Shown in pieces: positions 36,239 to 44,679 of a stretch of 64,000 bases of DNA. The translations under genes and the position numbers were made by a program. Every line of letters starts with the position of its first letter. Position 1 is the first letter of the stretch. Origin of the DNA: Nocardioides anomalus (GTDB lineage: Bacteria > Actinomycetota > Actinomycetes > Propionibacteriales > Nocardioidaceae). The notes under the pieces are model-generated. The model saw only the letters and a program-made list of their open reading frames with translations, searched no databases and was not told the DNA's origin. Where the stretch lies: contig NZ_CP049257.1 in assembly GCF_011046535.1 (NCBI RefSeq), forward strand, positions 62,001-126,000. The letters are read 5' to 3'.

Positions 36239-36504
36239 CGGGCGTACCGCAGCGCCGCCCGCTCGCGGGCCTTGGCCGCCTCCACCTCGCGGTTCTTGGC
36301 CGGCGCGGTCGTCACCAGCTGGTCGACGAGGTCGCGGGTGATGTCGGCGATCTGGTGCACGGCCCGGTCGAACGCCGCCTGGTTGACCGACGACGGCTTG
36401 GTCGTGCCGCTCACCTTGCGCACGAACTGCAGCGCCGCCGCGGTGACCTCGTCGTCGGTCGCCGGCGGCTCGAAGTTGTTGAGCGGACGGATGTTGCGGC
36501 ACAT
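36235..36504 (-). CDS. DUF2277 family protein
   Basis: 89 residues. The N-terminus MCRNIRPLNNFEPPATDDEV is the hallmark of DUF2277, a small helical family of unknown function found across actinobacteria and proteobacteria. On the minus strand TAGCCT (36516-36511) lies 6 bases before the ATG, so a leaderless promoter overlaps the stop codon of the upstream gene. The 3' end overlaps the sirtuin start by 4 bp, implying co-expression. Confidence 0.9.
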   Translation of the reverse strand: MCRNIRPLNNFEPPATDDEVTAAALQFVRKVSGTTKPSSVNQAAFDRAVHQIADITRDLVDQLVTTAPAKNREVEAAKARERAALRYAR

Positions 36505-36508
36505 GGCT

Positions 36509-38470
36509 TCAGGCTACGTCGAAGAACGAAGCACCGCTCCCGGTGACGAGCACGACCCGGCCGTCGCTCAGCGGCACCAGCCGCACCTGGGTCGGGTCGC
36601 CGTCGTCGGGCAGGGGGACGGTCCGACCGGCCAGCTGCCCGTCGCCCACGGTGAGGACCGAGACCTCGGCCCGGTAGCGCCGGTCGGTGACCACGCTGAG
36701 GACGGTGCGGTCGTCGGGGAGCCAGGTGAGCTGGCGCGGGTCCTGGCCGGCGAGCGCGGTGCTGCCGGCGCCGTACTGCACGGTGTCGAGCTGCTCGGGC
36801 CGGGTCAGGTCGGTGACGTCGAACAGCCCGGCCTGCGCGCCCCAGCCGCCGCCCTGGGGTCCCTCGCCGACGCCGAGCAGGCGGCGCTCGCCGAGCGGGT
36901 GCAGGTACGCCGAGAAGCCCGGCACCTTGAGCGCGCCCATCAGGGTCGGGCGGGCGGGGTCGGTGAGGTCGACGGCGTACAGCGGGTCGACCTGGCGGAA
37001 GGTGACCACGATGGCGAGGGTGTCGAACCAGCGCACGGACTGGATCTGCTCGCCGCGACCGAGGTCGTCGAGGCGCCCGGACTCGACGAGGTCGTTGCCC
37101 TGCTGGCGGAAGGTGACCACGGAGTTGGCGTCGTCGCCGGTCGAGCCGGGGCCGACGGCGACGCGCAGGACGCCGTCGGCGGCGTCCATGGACCACCGGT
37201 CGCGCAGCGTGCCGGCCACCTCGCCGGAGGCGGCGAAGGTGGTGTCGATGCCGTCGAGGTCGAAGGCGTAGAGGTGGGTGGCCGCATCCTCGGGGCCGCC
37301 GGCGATCCAGTCGGGCACCAGCCGGTCCACCACGCCGCCGCCCTGGAGGCGGACCGGGTCGAGGCAGCCCCAGCAGTCGATGGCCGGACCGCCGAAGGAG
37401 GGGTACGTCGCGAGGTAGAGCTGGTCGGCCGAGGCGTAGACCACGCCGGTCTCGACGGCCAGGCCCGTCGTCGACGGCGCCTGCGGGGCGTTGGCGTCGA
37501 AGCCCACCACCGCGACCGCGCCCAGGCCGGCGTCGTCGCCGTCGGGCACCGCCACCCGGTCGCACTCCAGCAGCGGCTGCTCCGGGCCGCCGTCGTAGGA
37601 GACCGTGGGCAGCCAGTCCCCGATCGAGGTGCCGCGCACCAGGTCGCGGTTCGCCTCGGTGGCCTCGCGGTCGCTGGTGCGCCGCCCCGGCTGCTCGAAG
37701 TCCAGCGCCGGCAGGCCGCGCTCGACGACCAGGCGCACCACGCCGTCGTGCAGGCGGGCGCCGAGCAGGCTGCCGGTGTACGTCGCGGTGTGGGTCTGCT
37801 CCGGGGCCGCCGGCGTCGAGACGTCGAAGGTGGTGAGGTCGGTCGTGGTCTCGCCGAGGCGGTCGGTCTGCTGCGCGAGCACGACGACGGTCTCGCCCGA
37901 GAGCAGCAGCTCGGTGCCGGGGCCGGCGGTGCCCGGGACGTCCACCGACGCCAGCCGCTGGACCTCCGGCCCGCTGAGGTCGTAGGTCACCAGCTCGCCG
38001 TCCTGGATGCGGACCAGGGTCGTGCCGTCGGTCTTGACCACGTCCGGCTCGTCGACACCGGTCTCCTGGACGTTGGTCCCGGACTCCTCGTTGGTCGCCC
38101 GCACCGGCGCCGGCCCGCGCGCCGCGAGCCCGCTGGTCTCCGCGCTGTCCATCGGTGTGCCCGCCGTCGCGCCGGCCGCGTCCGAGGACGTCGCGTAGTA
38201 GACCGGCCCGCCCTGGCCCCACCCGTAGGCGCCGACCAGGTCCAGGCCGCGGTCGACGTAGTGGTCGAGGAGCTCGTCGCAGCCGTCGCTGAGCGACAGG
38301 CCGCTGCCGGTGTACGCCGCCGGGCTCGCGTCTCCCGGCGGTGCTGCCGGTGCCGCCGGGCCGGAGGAGGGCGCGCCGCCGTAGGAGGTGCCGACGAGGA
38401 ACGCCGCGCCCATCCCGGTGAGGGCGCCGACGGTGACGAGGCTGCGGGTGAGCAGGTGGGGCAGAGCCAT
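36509..38470 (-). CDS. Secreted or membrane-anchored beta-propeller protein (Beta_propel family)
   Basis: 653 residues. An N-terminal hydrophobic segment (LLTRSLVTVGALTGMGAAFL) acts as signal or anchor. A ~70-residue linker precedes the conserved entry motif TNVQETGVDEPDVVKTDG, diagnostic of PF09826 propellers. Repeated blade-like strands follow to the C-terminus (SVVTFRQQGNDLVESGRLDD, SAYLHPLGERRLLGVGEG, RAEVSVLTVGDGQLAGRTV). Role unknown; probably extracellular. The gene is divergent from the saccharopine-dehydrogenase-like gene. Confidence 0.85.
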   Translation of the reverse strand: MALPHLLTRSLVTVGALTGMGAAFLVGTSYGGAPSSGPAAPAAPPGDASPAAYTGSGLSLSDGCDELLDHYVDRGLDLVGAYGWGQGGPVYYATSSDAAGATAGTPMDSAETSGLAARGPAPVRATNEESGTNVQETGVDEPDVVKTDGTTLVRIQDGELVTYDLSGPEVQRLASVDVPGTAGPGTELLLSGETVVVLAQQTDRLGETTTDLTTFDVSTPAAPEQTHTATYTGSLLGARLHDGVVRLVVERGLPALDFEQPGRRTSDREATEANRDLVRGTSIGDWLPTVSYDGGPEQPLLECDRVAVPDGDDAGLGAVAVVGFDANAPQAPSTTGLAVETGVVYASADQLYLATYPSFGGPAIDCWGCLDPVRLQGGGVVDRLVPDWIAGGPEDAATHLYAFDLDGIDTTFAASGEVAGTLRDRWSMDAADGVLRVAVGPGSTGDDANSVVTFRQQGNDLVESGRLDDLGRGEQIQSVRWFDTLAIVVTFRQVDPLYAVDLTDPARPTLMGALKVPGFSAYLHPLGERRLLGVGEGPQGGGWGAQAGLFDVTDLTRPEQLDTVQYGAGSTALAGQDPRQLTWLPDDRTVLSVVTDRRYRAEVSVLTVGDGQLAGRTVPLPDDGDPTQVRLVPLSDGRVVLVTGSGASFFDVA

Positions 38471-38561
38471 GGTGCGGTCCTCAGCGGTCCGTGCGGTCGG
38501 TGGAGTCCGCAGGGTCGGACGGGGCGGAGGCCGCGCTGGTTCCGTCTGGGAGAGTCGGGGC

Positions 38562-39731
38562 ATGGCCTCCGGCGACCGGCACCGCGATCGTGACCTCGAC
38601 CTCGTCCTGCTCGGCGCGACCGGGTTCACCGGCGCCCTCACCGCGGCGTACCTGGCCGAGCACGCGCCCGCCGGGCTGCGCTGGGCGCTGGCCGGGCGCA
38701 ACCAGGCCAAGCTCGAGGCCGTCCGCGACCGGCTGGGGCTGCCGGACCTCGAGCTGATCACCGCCGACAGCGGCGACCGGGCCTCGCTCGACGCCCTGGC
38801 CCGGCGCGCGCGGTGCGTGATCACGACGGTCGGGCCCTACCAGCAGTACGGCGAGCCGCTGGTCGCCGCCTGCGCCGAGGCCGGCACCGACTACGTCGAC
38901 CTCACCGGCGAGCCCGAGTTCGTGGACCGGATGTACGTCGCGCACCACGCGGCGGCCGCGGCCTCCGGTGCGCGGATCGTGCACGCCTGCGGCTTCGACT
39001 CCATCCCGCACGACCTCGGCGCCTACTACACGGTCCGGGAGCTGGCGGCCAAGGGGCCGGTCGCCGTGCGCGGCGTGGTGCGGGCCGGCGGCACCGCGTC
39101 GGGCGGGACCTTCCACTCCGCGATGGGCGCCTTCTCCCGCGCCCGGCAGATGCGCGAGGCCATGCAGGCACGCCGCCAGGTGGAGCCGCGCCCGGAGGGC
39201 CGCTCGTCCAAGGCCGTGGCCGGGCGCCCGCACCGCGACTCCCTGCTCGGGCTCTGGCTGCTGCCGCTGCCGACCATCGACCCGTTCGTCGTGGCCCGCA
39301 GCGGCGCCGCGCTGGCGGCGTACGGACCGCGGTTCACCTACTCCCACTACGCCGGCACCAAGACGCTGCGCTACGCCGCCGGCGGGGCCGCGCTGGCCGG
39401 CACGCTCGCCCTCTCGGCGCAGGTGCCACCGCTCAAGAACCTGCTGCTGGGCCGGATCAAGCAGGGGGACGGCCCCTCGCCCGAGCGGCGCGCGAAGTCG
39501 TGGTTCACCGTCGACCTCGTCGGCGAGGGCGACGGCCGCACCGTGCACACCCGGGTGTCCGGGGGCGACCCCGGCTACGACGAGACGGCCAAGATGCTGG
39601 CCGAGTCGGCGCTGTGCCTGGTCTTCGACGACAACCCCAGCACGGCCGGCTGCGTCACCACCGCCCAGGCGATGGGCGACAACCTGATGACCCGACTGGT
39701 CGCCGCCGGCATCCGCTTCGAGACCCTCTAG
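38562..39731 (+). CDS. Saccharopine dehydrogenase-like / trans-acting enoyl reductase family protein
   Basis: 389 residues. The N-terminal Rossmann fold is LVLLGATGFTGALTAAYLAE, followed by CVITTVGPYQQYGEPLVAAC and GTDYVDLTGEPEFVDRM, as in mycobacterial trans-acting enoyl reductases and human SCCPDH. HACGFDSIPHDLGAYYTV is a family signature. A short hydrophobic stretch (GGAALAGTLALSAQVPPLKN) may touch membranes. Mycobacterial relatives reduce polyketide-derived lipids; here the substrate is unknown. Confidence 0.85.
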   Translation: MASGDRHRDRDLDLVLLGATGFTGALTAAYLAEHAPAGLRWALAGRNQAKLEAVRDRLGLPDLELITADSGDRASLDALARRARCVITTVGPYQQYGEPLVAACAEAGTDYVDLTGEPEFVDRMYVAHHAAAAASGARIVHACGFDSIPHDLGAYYTVRELAAKGPVAVRGVVRAGGTASGGTFHSAMGAFSRARQMREAMQARRQVEPRPEGRSSKAVAGRPHRDSLLGLWLLPLPTIDPFVVARSGAALAAYGPRFTYSHYAGTKTLRYAAGGAALAGTLALSAQVPPLKNLLLGRIKQGDGPSPERRAKSWFTVDLVGEGDGRTVHTRVSGGDPGYDETAKMLAESALCLVFDDNPSTAGCVTTAQAMGDNLMTRLVAAGIRFETL

Positions 39732-39780
39732 CCGGCACTGGTCCAGCGCTGGGGTTTGCCGCCGGGGCCCAGCGGTCAGA

Positions 39781-39828
39781 GTCCGGGGTGGAGTCGTGGC
39801 CCTCGGGCTGTGCTGGCCACGACCGGAC
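39781..39828. terminator. Long hairpin between the SCCPDH-like and DUF6458 genes
   Basis: GTCGTGGCC (39793-39801) pairs with GGCCACGAC (39815-39823) around a 13-base loop, and GTCCGG/CCGGAC flank it. It may terminate the upstream gene, or fold in the leader of the downstream gene just before its GAGGAG ribosome site. No T-run. Confidence 0.45.
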
Positions 39829-39842
39829 CCGAGGAGATTCTC

Positions 39843-40082
39843 ATGGGCTACGGCTTCGGCGGCTTCCTGGTGGTGGTGGGTCTGGTGCTGGCCCTGGCGG
39901 TCACCGACCAGGTCAGCGGCGTCGACCTCACGATGGTCGGCTGGATCATGACGGCGGTCGGCGTGGTGGTCATCGCGCTCACCGCGATGACGCTCAACCG
40001 TGGCCGCGGGACGCGCTCGGTGGCCACGACCGTGCACAGCGACGGCACCCAGACCGTCAGCGAGCGCCGCACCGAGATCTGA
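39843..40082 (+). CDS. DUF6458 family small membrane protein
   Basis: 79 residues. It opens MGYGFGGFLVVVGLVLALAV, has a second helix (TMVGWIMTAVGVVVIALTAM) and a short polar tail. This two-helix pattern with the GxGxFLxxxGxxxAxA start is that of DUF6458, common in actinobacteria. A GAGGAG ribosome site precedes the ATG. Function unknown. Confidence 0.8.
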   Translation: MGYGFGGFLVVVGLVLALAVTDQVSGVDLTMVGWIMTAVGVVVIALTAMTLNRGRGTRSVATTVHSDGTQTVSERRTEI

Positions 40083-40097
40083 GCCCGGACGGCCGAA

Positions 40098-40121
40098 CGG
40101 CCGCACCCCCGGGTGCGGCCG
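40098..40121. terminator. Bidirectional terminator hairpin
   Basis: CGGCCGCACCC-CC-GGGTGCGGCCG, an 11-bp perfect stem with a 2-base gap, lies between the ends of two convergent genes (40082 and 40145). Its strength and position suggest it stops transcription from both sides. Confidence 0.75.
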
Positions 40122-40144
40122 CTCGGTCGTGTCAGCGGGTCGGC

Positions 40145-40804
40145 TCAGAGGTCGACAGGCAGCAGCACGCGGTCGATCGCGTGCGCGATCTGCTTGTTGC
40201 CCTTGTTGAGGTCCACGCCGTTGAGGATCACGGTGGGGTCCTTGATCTCGGGGTCCTTGTCGACCAGGACGATGTTGCCCTTGCGGCTGACGACCTTGAC
40301 CGTGCCGCCCTGGGCGGTGGTGAGCTTGGTCCCGGCCTTGGCCGCCTTGACCACCTTCGGCGAGGTCAGGGTCTTGCCCGCCACCACGTGGTAGAGCAGC
40401 ACGGTCTCGATGGTGTCCACGTCGGCCACCGACAGCAGCGCCGCGAGGGTCTTCTTCTCGGTGCCGGGCTTCTTGCCGGTCAGGTCGCCCACGAGGTTGC
40501 GGAACGCCTCGTCGGTCGGCGCGAACGCGGTCAGGCGCACCGAGCCGTCGGTCAGCAGCGCGACGGGGCTGTCCGGCTTGGCCTTGACCACCGCGAGCAC
40601 GGCCTGCTCGAGGATGTCGAAGTCCTGCCAGTTGTGGTCGAGCTTGGTGCCGTCCTTGGCCAGGAGCTGCGCCAGGCTCTTGTTCCCGGCCTTGTGGTGC
40701 GTGGCCGTCGAGGCGTCCGCGGCCGGCGTACCGAGACCGACGGCAGCCGTGGCGAGTGCGCCGGCGGCGAGCAGGGCGACGCGGTGGACGAGGTGCTTCT
40801 TCAT
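40145..40804 (-). CDS. Secreted fasciclin (FAS1) domain protein
   Basis: 219 residues. Signal peptide MKKHLVHRVALLAAGALATA, then one FAS1 domain with the H1 box LTAFAPTDEAFRNLVGDLTG and the H2-like YHVVAGKTL, ending ILNGVDLNKGNKQIAHAIDR. FAS1 proteins mediate adhesion; the mycobacterial examples MPT70/MPT83 are controlled by SigK and RskA. Here the gene is the last of the sigma/anti-sigma operon, overlapping the anti-sigma gene by 4 bp, so it is the likely target. Confidence 0.92.
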   Translation of the reverse strand: MKKHLVHRVALLAAGALATAAVGLGTPAADASTATHHKAGNKSLAQLLAKDGTKLDHNWQDFDILEQAVLAVVKAKPDSPVALLTDGSVRLTAFAPTDEAFRNLVGDLTGKKPGTEKKTLAALLSVADVDTIETVLLYHVVAGKTLTSPKVVKAAKAGTKLTTAQGGTVKVVSRKGNIVLVDKDPEIKDPTVILNGVDLNKGNKQIAHAIDRVLLPVDL

Positions 40805-41526
40805 CGTGGTTTCCCTTCTGCGGTGGTGATCTGGTCGGGCTCGTAGCTGCCGCGCAGCACCGAGGTGGCGCTGTGGGCGGGGTCGCCGTCGTTGCTCTCG
40901 AGGCTGACGTCGACGGCGGAGTACGACGCCACGAGGGCGTCGTCGACGTCGAAGGAGGCGTCGCCGTCCCGGCCGACCAGACCGAGGGCGAGCATCTTGT
41001 TGGTGCCGGGGTCGAGCAGCCACGCGTAGTAGAAGTCGTCGCGGCTGGTGCTCGGCAGGTCGTGGAGGTCGAAGGTCATCGTGGTGCGGCCGTCGTGCTC
41101 GACCATCCGCACGTTGCCGTCGCCGGCCACGTCCGCGGACAGCGGGGTGAGCGAGGCCTCGACCGCACGGCCGGCCACTGGGGTGTCGTCGTCCCCGCGG
41201 CGCTGCCACACCACGCCGGCCACCCCGGCCACCAGGACCAGGACGGCGGCGCCGGCCAGCGCCGGCTGCCACCGGCGGCGCGGTCGCAGCGCGGACACCG
41301 TCCCGGGGGTCGGCGCGGCCACCGGGGTCGGCGTCTCGGCGGCCAGCGGCCCGAGGGTTCGTCCGGCGCGCAGCAGCAGGGCGTTGCCCACCGCCGTCTC
41401 GGCGAGCTCCTCCTGGCAGGTCCGGCAGCCGGCGAGGTGGTCACCGGCGGCGACGGCCTCGGCGTTGCTCAGCTCCCCGCGCAGCAGGCCGAGCAGGTCC
41501 GGGTGCCCGGTCGGGTCCTCGGTCAT
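40801..41526 (-). CDS. Anti-sigma factor (RskA-like, anti-sigma-K)
   Basis: 241 residues. The cytoplasmic N-terminus has a zinc-finger-like HLAGCRTCQEEL (H-x3-C-x2-C) that would clamp the sigma factor. One membrane helix (PALAGAAVLVLVAGVAGVVW) follows near residues 88-108. The outer C-terminal domain (RMVEHDGRTTMTFDLHDLPS, YYAWLLDPGTNKMLALGLVG) matches the RskA domain. It overlaps both the sigma and fasciclin genes by 4 bp. Regulated proteolysis of RskA-type proteins frees the sigma factor. Confidence 0.88.
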   Translation of the reverse strand: MTEDPTGHPDLLGLLRGELSNAEAVAAGDHLAGCRTCQEELAETAVGNALLLRAGRTLGPLAAETPTPVAAPTPGTVSALRPRRRWQPALAGAAVLVLVAGVAGVVWQRRGDDDTPVAGRAVEASLTPLSADVAGDGNVRMVEHDGRTTMTFDLHDLPSTSRDDFYYAWLLDPGTNKMLALGLVGRDGDASFDVDDALVASYSAVDVSLESNDGDPAHSATSVLRGSYEPDQITTAEGKPR

Positions 41527-42122
41527 GGATGCGCTCCTTCTGGTTCCCCGTGACCGGCGGCGACGAGTCCGCGCAGCCGGTGTGTCCCGCGCGCCGCGCG
41601 GGCCTTGACGGTGCCCAGGGGCACGTCGAGCCGCTCGGCGATCTCGCGCTGGCTGAGCCCGCCGAAGTAGGCCAGCAGCAGCACCTCGCGCTCGTGGTCG
41701 GGCAGGGCGTCGAGCCCGGCGCGGACCTCGGCGGCGTCGGCGTAGCGCTGGACGGTCTCGCGGCCGTCCTCGCCGATCAGGTCGCGCATGGCCTCGACGT
41801 CGACGACCGCGTGCTTGCGGGCCCGCAGGGTGTCGACCGCGCGGCGGTGGGCGATGGTGAACAGCCAGGCGCTGAACCGCTCGCCGCTGCGGAAGCGGCC
41901 CGCGCTGCGCCAGACGTCGAGGAAGGTGCGCTGGAGGACGTCCTCGGCCTCGTCCGGGCCGACATAGCGGCGCAGGTAGGCGAGCAGGCTCTGGCCGTAG
42001 ACGGCGTACGCCTCCTCGAGGGCGCGCTCGTCTCGTCGAGCGAGCCGCTCGCCGAGGGCCTGTCCTGCCTCCACAGGGGGTTCTTCGGGAGGGGTCGGTG
42101 GGGTGGTTGCACGAAGATTCAA
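41523..42122 (-). CDS. ECF sigma factor (SigK-like)
   Basis: 199 residues. Region 2 is SLLAYLRRYVGPDEAEDVLQ then RTFLDVWRSAGRFRSGERF and SAWLFTIAHRRAVDTLRARK; region 4 is LDALPDHEREVLLLAYFGGL and SQREIAERLDVPLGTVKARA. The start is a TTG with ribosome site GGAGAAGAAG; no in-frame ATG or GTG fits. It is followed with 4-bp overlaps by its anti-sigma factor and a fasciclin gene, the arrangement expected of a SigK-type system. Confidence 0.92.
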   Translation of the reverse strand: MNLRATTPPTPPEEPPVEAGQALGERLARRDERALEEAYAVYGQSLLAYLRRYVGPDEAEDVLQRTFLDVWRSAGRFRSGERFSAWLFTIAHRRAVDTLRARKHAVVDVEAMRDLIGEDGRETVQRYADAAEVRAGLDALPDHEREVLLLAYFGGLSQREIAERLDVPLGTVKARAARGTHRLRGLVAAGHGEPEGAHP

Positions 42123-42140
42123 CTTCTTCTCCGGTCCGGA

Positions 42141-43406
42141 TCAGAGGTCGGCGATGACGGCGGCGGCGGTGCGACGACCGCTGACGAGGGCGCCCTGGAT
42201 GGAGGCGGTGTCGCGGTGGTCGCCGCAGACGTAGAGGCCACGCTCGAGCCGGACCGGCCGACGGGCCCGGAACGGCGGTCGCTGGGCGGGCAGTGCGTGC
42301 GGCACCTCGTGCACGGCGACGACCTCCCAGCCGGCCGCGCTCGTGCCGAGCAGCTCGGCGGCGTGGGCGCGCAGCGCGGCCAGGGAGGGGCCGTCACCGC
42401 CCGGGGTCACGACGGCCGAGGCCTCGAGCAGGTGCCGGCCCGGCGGGGCGTACGTCGGCGCGGCGGCCGAGACGACCGCGGCGTTGACCGCGGGGCCGGT
42501 CGGCCGCTCGCGGGCGTCGACGTGCAGCAGCCGGGTGGAGGGCGCCTGGTCGGCGGCGTACCAGGCCGTGACCACGCCCCGGCTGTCCGGCGCGGGGACG
42601 TCGACGAGCCGCGCGGCCTCCGGGCCGTCGGCCGCCACCACGACGGCGCTGGCCGTCAGCCGGCCCCCGTCGGCGGTCCGCACCACGGCCTCCGGGCCGC
42701 CCGCCTCGACCTCGGCCACCGGCGTCTCGAGGCGGATGTCGCCGGCCGTGGCCGCGAGCTGCAGGGGCAGGGCGTGCATGCCCTGCGCCGGCAGGCCGGG
42801 CGTGCCCTTGAGGAAGGACGCGACCAGGAGCAGGGCGAACGCGGCCGCCGAGTCGCCGTCGCGCTCGAGCAGCGTGCCGGAGAGGAAGCCCTCGACGACG
42901 CGGCGCAGGGTGCCGTGGACGCCGGCGCCGTCCAGAGACTGCGCGACCGTGGCCGGCAGCGCGCCGGACTCGCTCAGCTCACGCAGGTGGGAGGCCAGCG
43001 GGGTGCCGGGTGCGTGCAGCAGCGGGCGGGCCCACCGGGTGAGCGCCAGCGCTTCGCGCCGCCGCCGGGCCAGCACGCGGGCCGAGCCGGGCAGCAGGCG
43101 CGGGGCGTGCAGCGGGTGGCCCAAGCTGACCAGGCCGTCGTCGACCCGGCCCACGACACCGGCCTCGAACTGCTGGAGCTCCAGGGCCGCGACGTCGATG
43201 CCCTCGCGGACCGCGGGGTAGGCCGGGTTGAGCAGCTGGAAGCCCCGGTCGACGAGGAAGCCGTCCACGTGGTCCGTGCGCACGCGCCCGCCGACGTCGT
43301 ACCCCGCCTCCAGGACGACCACGTGCCGACCTGCCGCCGTGAGGTCGCTGGCGCAGCGCAGCCCGGCCAGGCCGGCGCCGACGACGACGACGTCGGCGTC
43401 GGTCAC
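42141..43406 (-). CDS. FAD-dependent amine oxidase / protoporphyrinogen-oxidase-like
   Basis: 421 residues. The N-terminal dinucleotide motif VVVVGAGLAGLRCASDLTAA, GYDVGGRVRTDHVDGFLVDR (typical of amine-oxidase/desaturase flavoproteins) and C-terminal GLYVCGDHRDTASIQGALVS place it in the flavin oxidoreductase family. Plastid relatives act on carotenoid-type substrates. Mycobacterial sigK loci, as I recall them, carry a comparable FAD gene (Rv0449c), which supports common regulation. GTG start overlapping the MerR stop by 4 bp. Confidence 0.85.
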   Translation of the reverse strand: MTDADVVVVGAGLAGLRCASDLTAAGRHVVVLEAGYDVGGRVRTDHVDGFLVDRGFQLLNPAYPAVREGIDVAALELQQFEAGVVGRVDDGLVSLGHPLHAPRLLPGSARVLARRRREALALTRWARPLLHAPGTPLASHLRELSESGALPATVAQSLDGAGVHGTLRRVVEGFLSGTLLERDGDSAAAFALLLVASFLKGTPGLPAQGMHALPLQLAATAGDIRLETPVAEVEAGGPEAVVRTADGGRLTASAVVVAADGPEAARLVDVPAPDSRGVVTAWYAADQAPSTRLLHVDARERPTGPAVNAAVVSAAAPTYAPPGRHLLEASAVVTPGGDGPSLAALRAHAAELLGTSAAGWEVVAVHEVPHALPAQRPPFRARRPVRLERGLYVCGDHRDTASIQGALVSGRRTAAAVIADL

Positions 43407-44266
43407 GGGGTGCCCGTCCGGTCGAGGCTGCCGTCGGCGTAGGCCAGTGCGCGATGCGCTACCCGGGACACCGCCGCCGGGTCGGTGGCCGCGGCCACGG
43501 GTGGCGCCACGCCGGCCGTGGCCTCCGGGTGGCCGGACTCGGCGGCGATCTTGGCGCAGCAGTCGGCCGCGGTGCGCACGGCGGCCGGGTCCAGGGTCCA
43601 GACGGACTCGAAGACCCGTCGGCGATCGGGCGTGTCCTGCTGCCCGGGCAGCTCCCAGGCGGTCAGCGCCACGGCCAGCTCCGGGCTGTCGTGCACGACG
43701 CTCCACTCCCGGCGCATCGGGGCGTCGGCGGCCAGGTCGACCAGGCCGACCCGGTCCTCCTCGCCTGTGGCCGGGCCGTCGGCGAAGTCGGCGAAGACGT
43801 AGGTGGCGCTGGCGGTGCGGGCCAGCTCGGACCAGCGGGCGCGGGCCGGCGCCCACGTCCGCCCGGTCTGGAAGGCGCCGTAGAGCCGGCCGCGCGCCGC
43901 CGAGGCACCGATCTCGTCCTCGATGGCCCAGGACAGGGCCACCAGCGTGTGCTTGGACAGGCGCTGCCGGGGCTGCTCGGGGTGGCGGCGGGCGATCTCG
44001 GCGTACACCGACTGCGGGGCCGCCGTCGCGCCCTCCCGGGTCGCCTGGGCGATCGCGGCGTCGAGGCGCACGCCGGCGTCGCGCCGACGCACGACGTCGA
44101 GGACCAGCGCGACCTGCTCCGCGGCGTACCGGCGGTGGCCGCTGGGCAGGCGCTGGGCGGTCGGGAACCCGTGGCGGCTCTCCCACATCCGCAGCGTCGG
44201 CGCGCTGACGCCGGTGGCGGCCGCGAGCTCGCCGATGGTCAACGCAGACTTCAACGCTTGGTTCAC
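43403..44266 (-). CDS. MerR family regulator with C-terminal DICT sensory domain
   Basis: 287 residues from the GTG at 44266. The MerR helix-turn-helix is LTIGELAAATGVSAPTLRMW then ESRHGFPTAQRLPSGHRRYA. The region KHTLVALSWAIEDEIGASAA and later RTASATYVFADFADGP fit the DICT domain, thought to sense light or redox signals. On the minus strand TACCCT (44279-44274) lies exactly 7 bases before this GTG. An inverted repeat TTCAACG-N9-CGTTGAA covers the start, implying autoregulation. First gene of the operon running to the fasciclin gene. Confidence 0.85.
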   Translation of the reverse strand: MNQALKSALTIGELAAATGVSAPTLRMWESRHGFPTAQRLPSGHRRYAAEQVALVLDVVRRRDAGVRLDAAIAQATREGATAAPQSVYAEIARRHPEQPRQRLSKHTLVALSWAIEDEIGASAARGRLYGAFQTGRTWAPARARWSELARTASATYVFADFADGPATGEEDRVGLVDLAADAPMRREWSVVHDSPELAVALTAWELPGQQDTPDRRRVFESVWTLDPAAVRTAADCCAKIAAESGHPEATAGVAPPVAAATDPAAVSRVAHRALAYADGSLDRTGTP

Positions 44267-44283
44267 GTTGAAGAGGGTAACCT
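44250..44283. promoter_or_regulatory. Back-to-back divergent promoter with MerR-type dyad
   Basis: The ten bases AGGGTAACCT (44274-44283) hold two -10 elements sharing two bases: TACCCT on the minus strand for the merR gene (GTG at 44266) and TAACCT on the plus strand for the gene at 44291. Each lies 7 bases from its start codon. TTCAACG-N9-CGTTGAA (44250-44272) occupies the upstream side of the plus promoter. One bound MerR dimer could set both directions. Confidence 0.65.
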
Positions 44284-44290
44284 CAACAAC

Positions 44291-44650
44291 GTGTTCAATA
44301 ACCACCACCGCGGACCGCACGCCGTGACCACGCTCGCCGGCGGCGAGCTGACCTTCGTCCTCGACTCCGAGGACGGCCCCACCGTGCGCGGCACCGTCCG
44401 CGCCCGCCGCGACCGCCTGGTGCTCGAGCTCGACTCCTCAGGCGCCGACCTCCTGGCCGACCGAGGACTGACCCTGCGCGTCGTCCAGGCCGGCCGCGAG
44501 CTGACCCGCTTCGGCGCGGCCACCGGCCCCGCCCGGTGGCGCCGGCTGCGGCTGCTGCGCGCACCCGTGCGCCGGCTGCCCGTGGTCCCGGCCACCCCGT
44601 CCCGGCCCGCCCCGCGCCACCTGGCTCTGGTCGGGGCCCCGGTCCGCTGA
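44291..44650 (+). CDS. Hypothetical protein divergent from merR
   Basis: 119 residues from the GTG at 44291, chosen because TAACCT lies 7 bases before it; GTG 44324 would give 108 residues and better codon bias from the first codon. Residues ~12-55 are beta-rich (GGELTFVLDSEDGPTVRGTV), the rest basic and Pro-rich (RRLRLLRAPVRRLPVVPATP). No family recognised. It is likely controlled by the MerR-DICT protein. Confidence 0.55.
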   Translation: MFNNHHRGPHAVTTLAGGELTFVLDSEDGPTVRGTVRARRDRLVLELDSSGADLLADRGLTLRVVQAGRELTRFGAATGPARWRRLRLLRAPVRRLPVVPATPSRPAPRHLALVGAPVR

Positions 44651-44679
44651 GCGCGGGCGCGCCGGGTACCGGCGACGTC

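Noticed and set aside
42141..43406. Phytoene desaturase of a carotenoid cluster
   Set aside because: The flavin motifs allow it, but no crtB, crtE or other carotenoid gene is nearby.
43403..44266. LitR/CarH-type B12 photoreceptor
   Set aside because: The protein has a MerR head but lacks the cobalamin-binding motif; the C-terminal part fits a DICT domain better.
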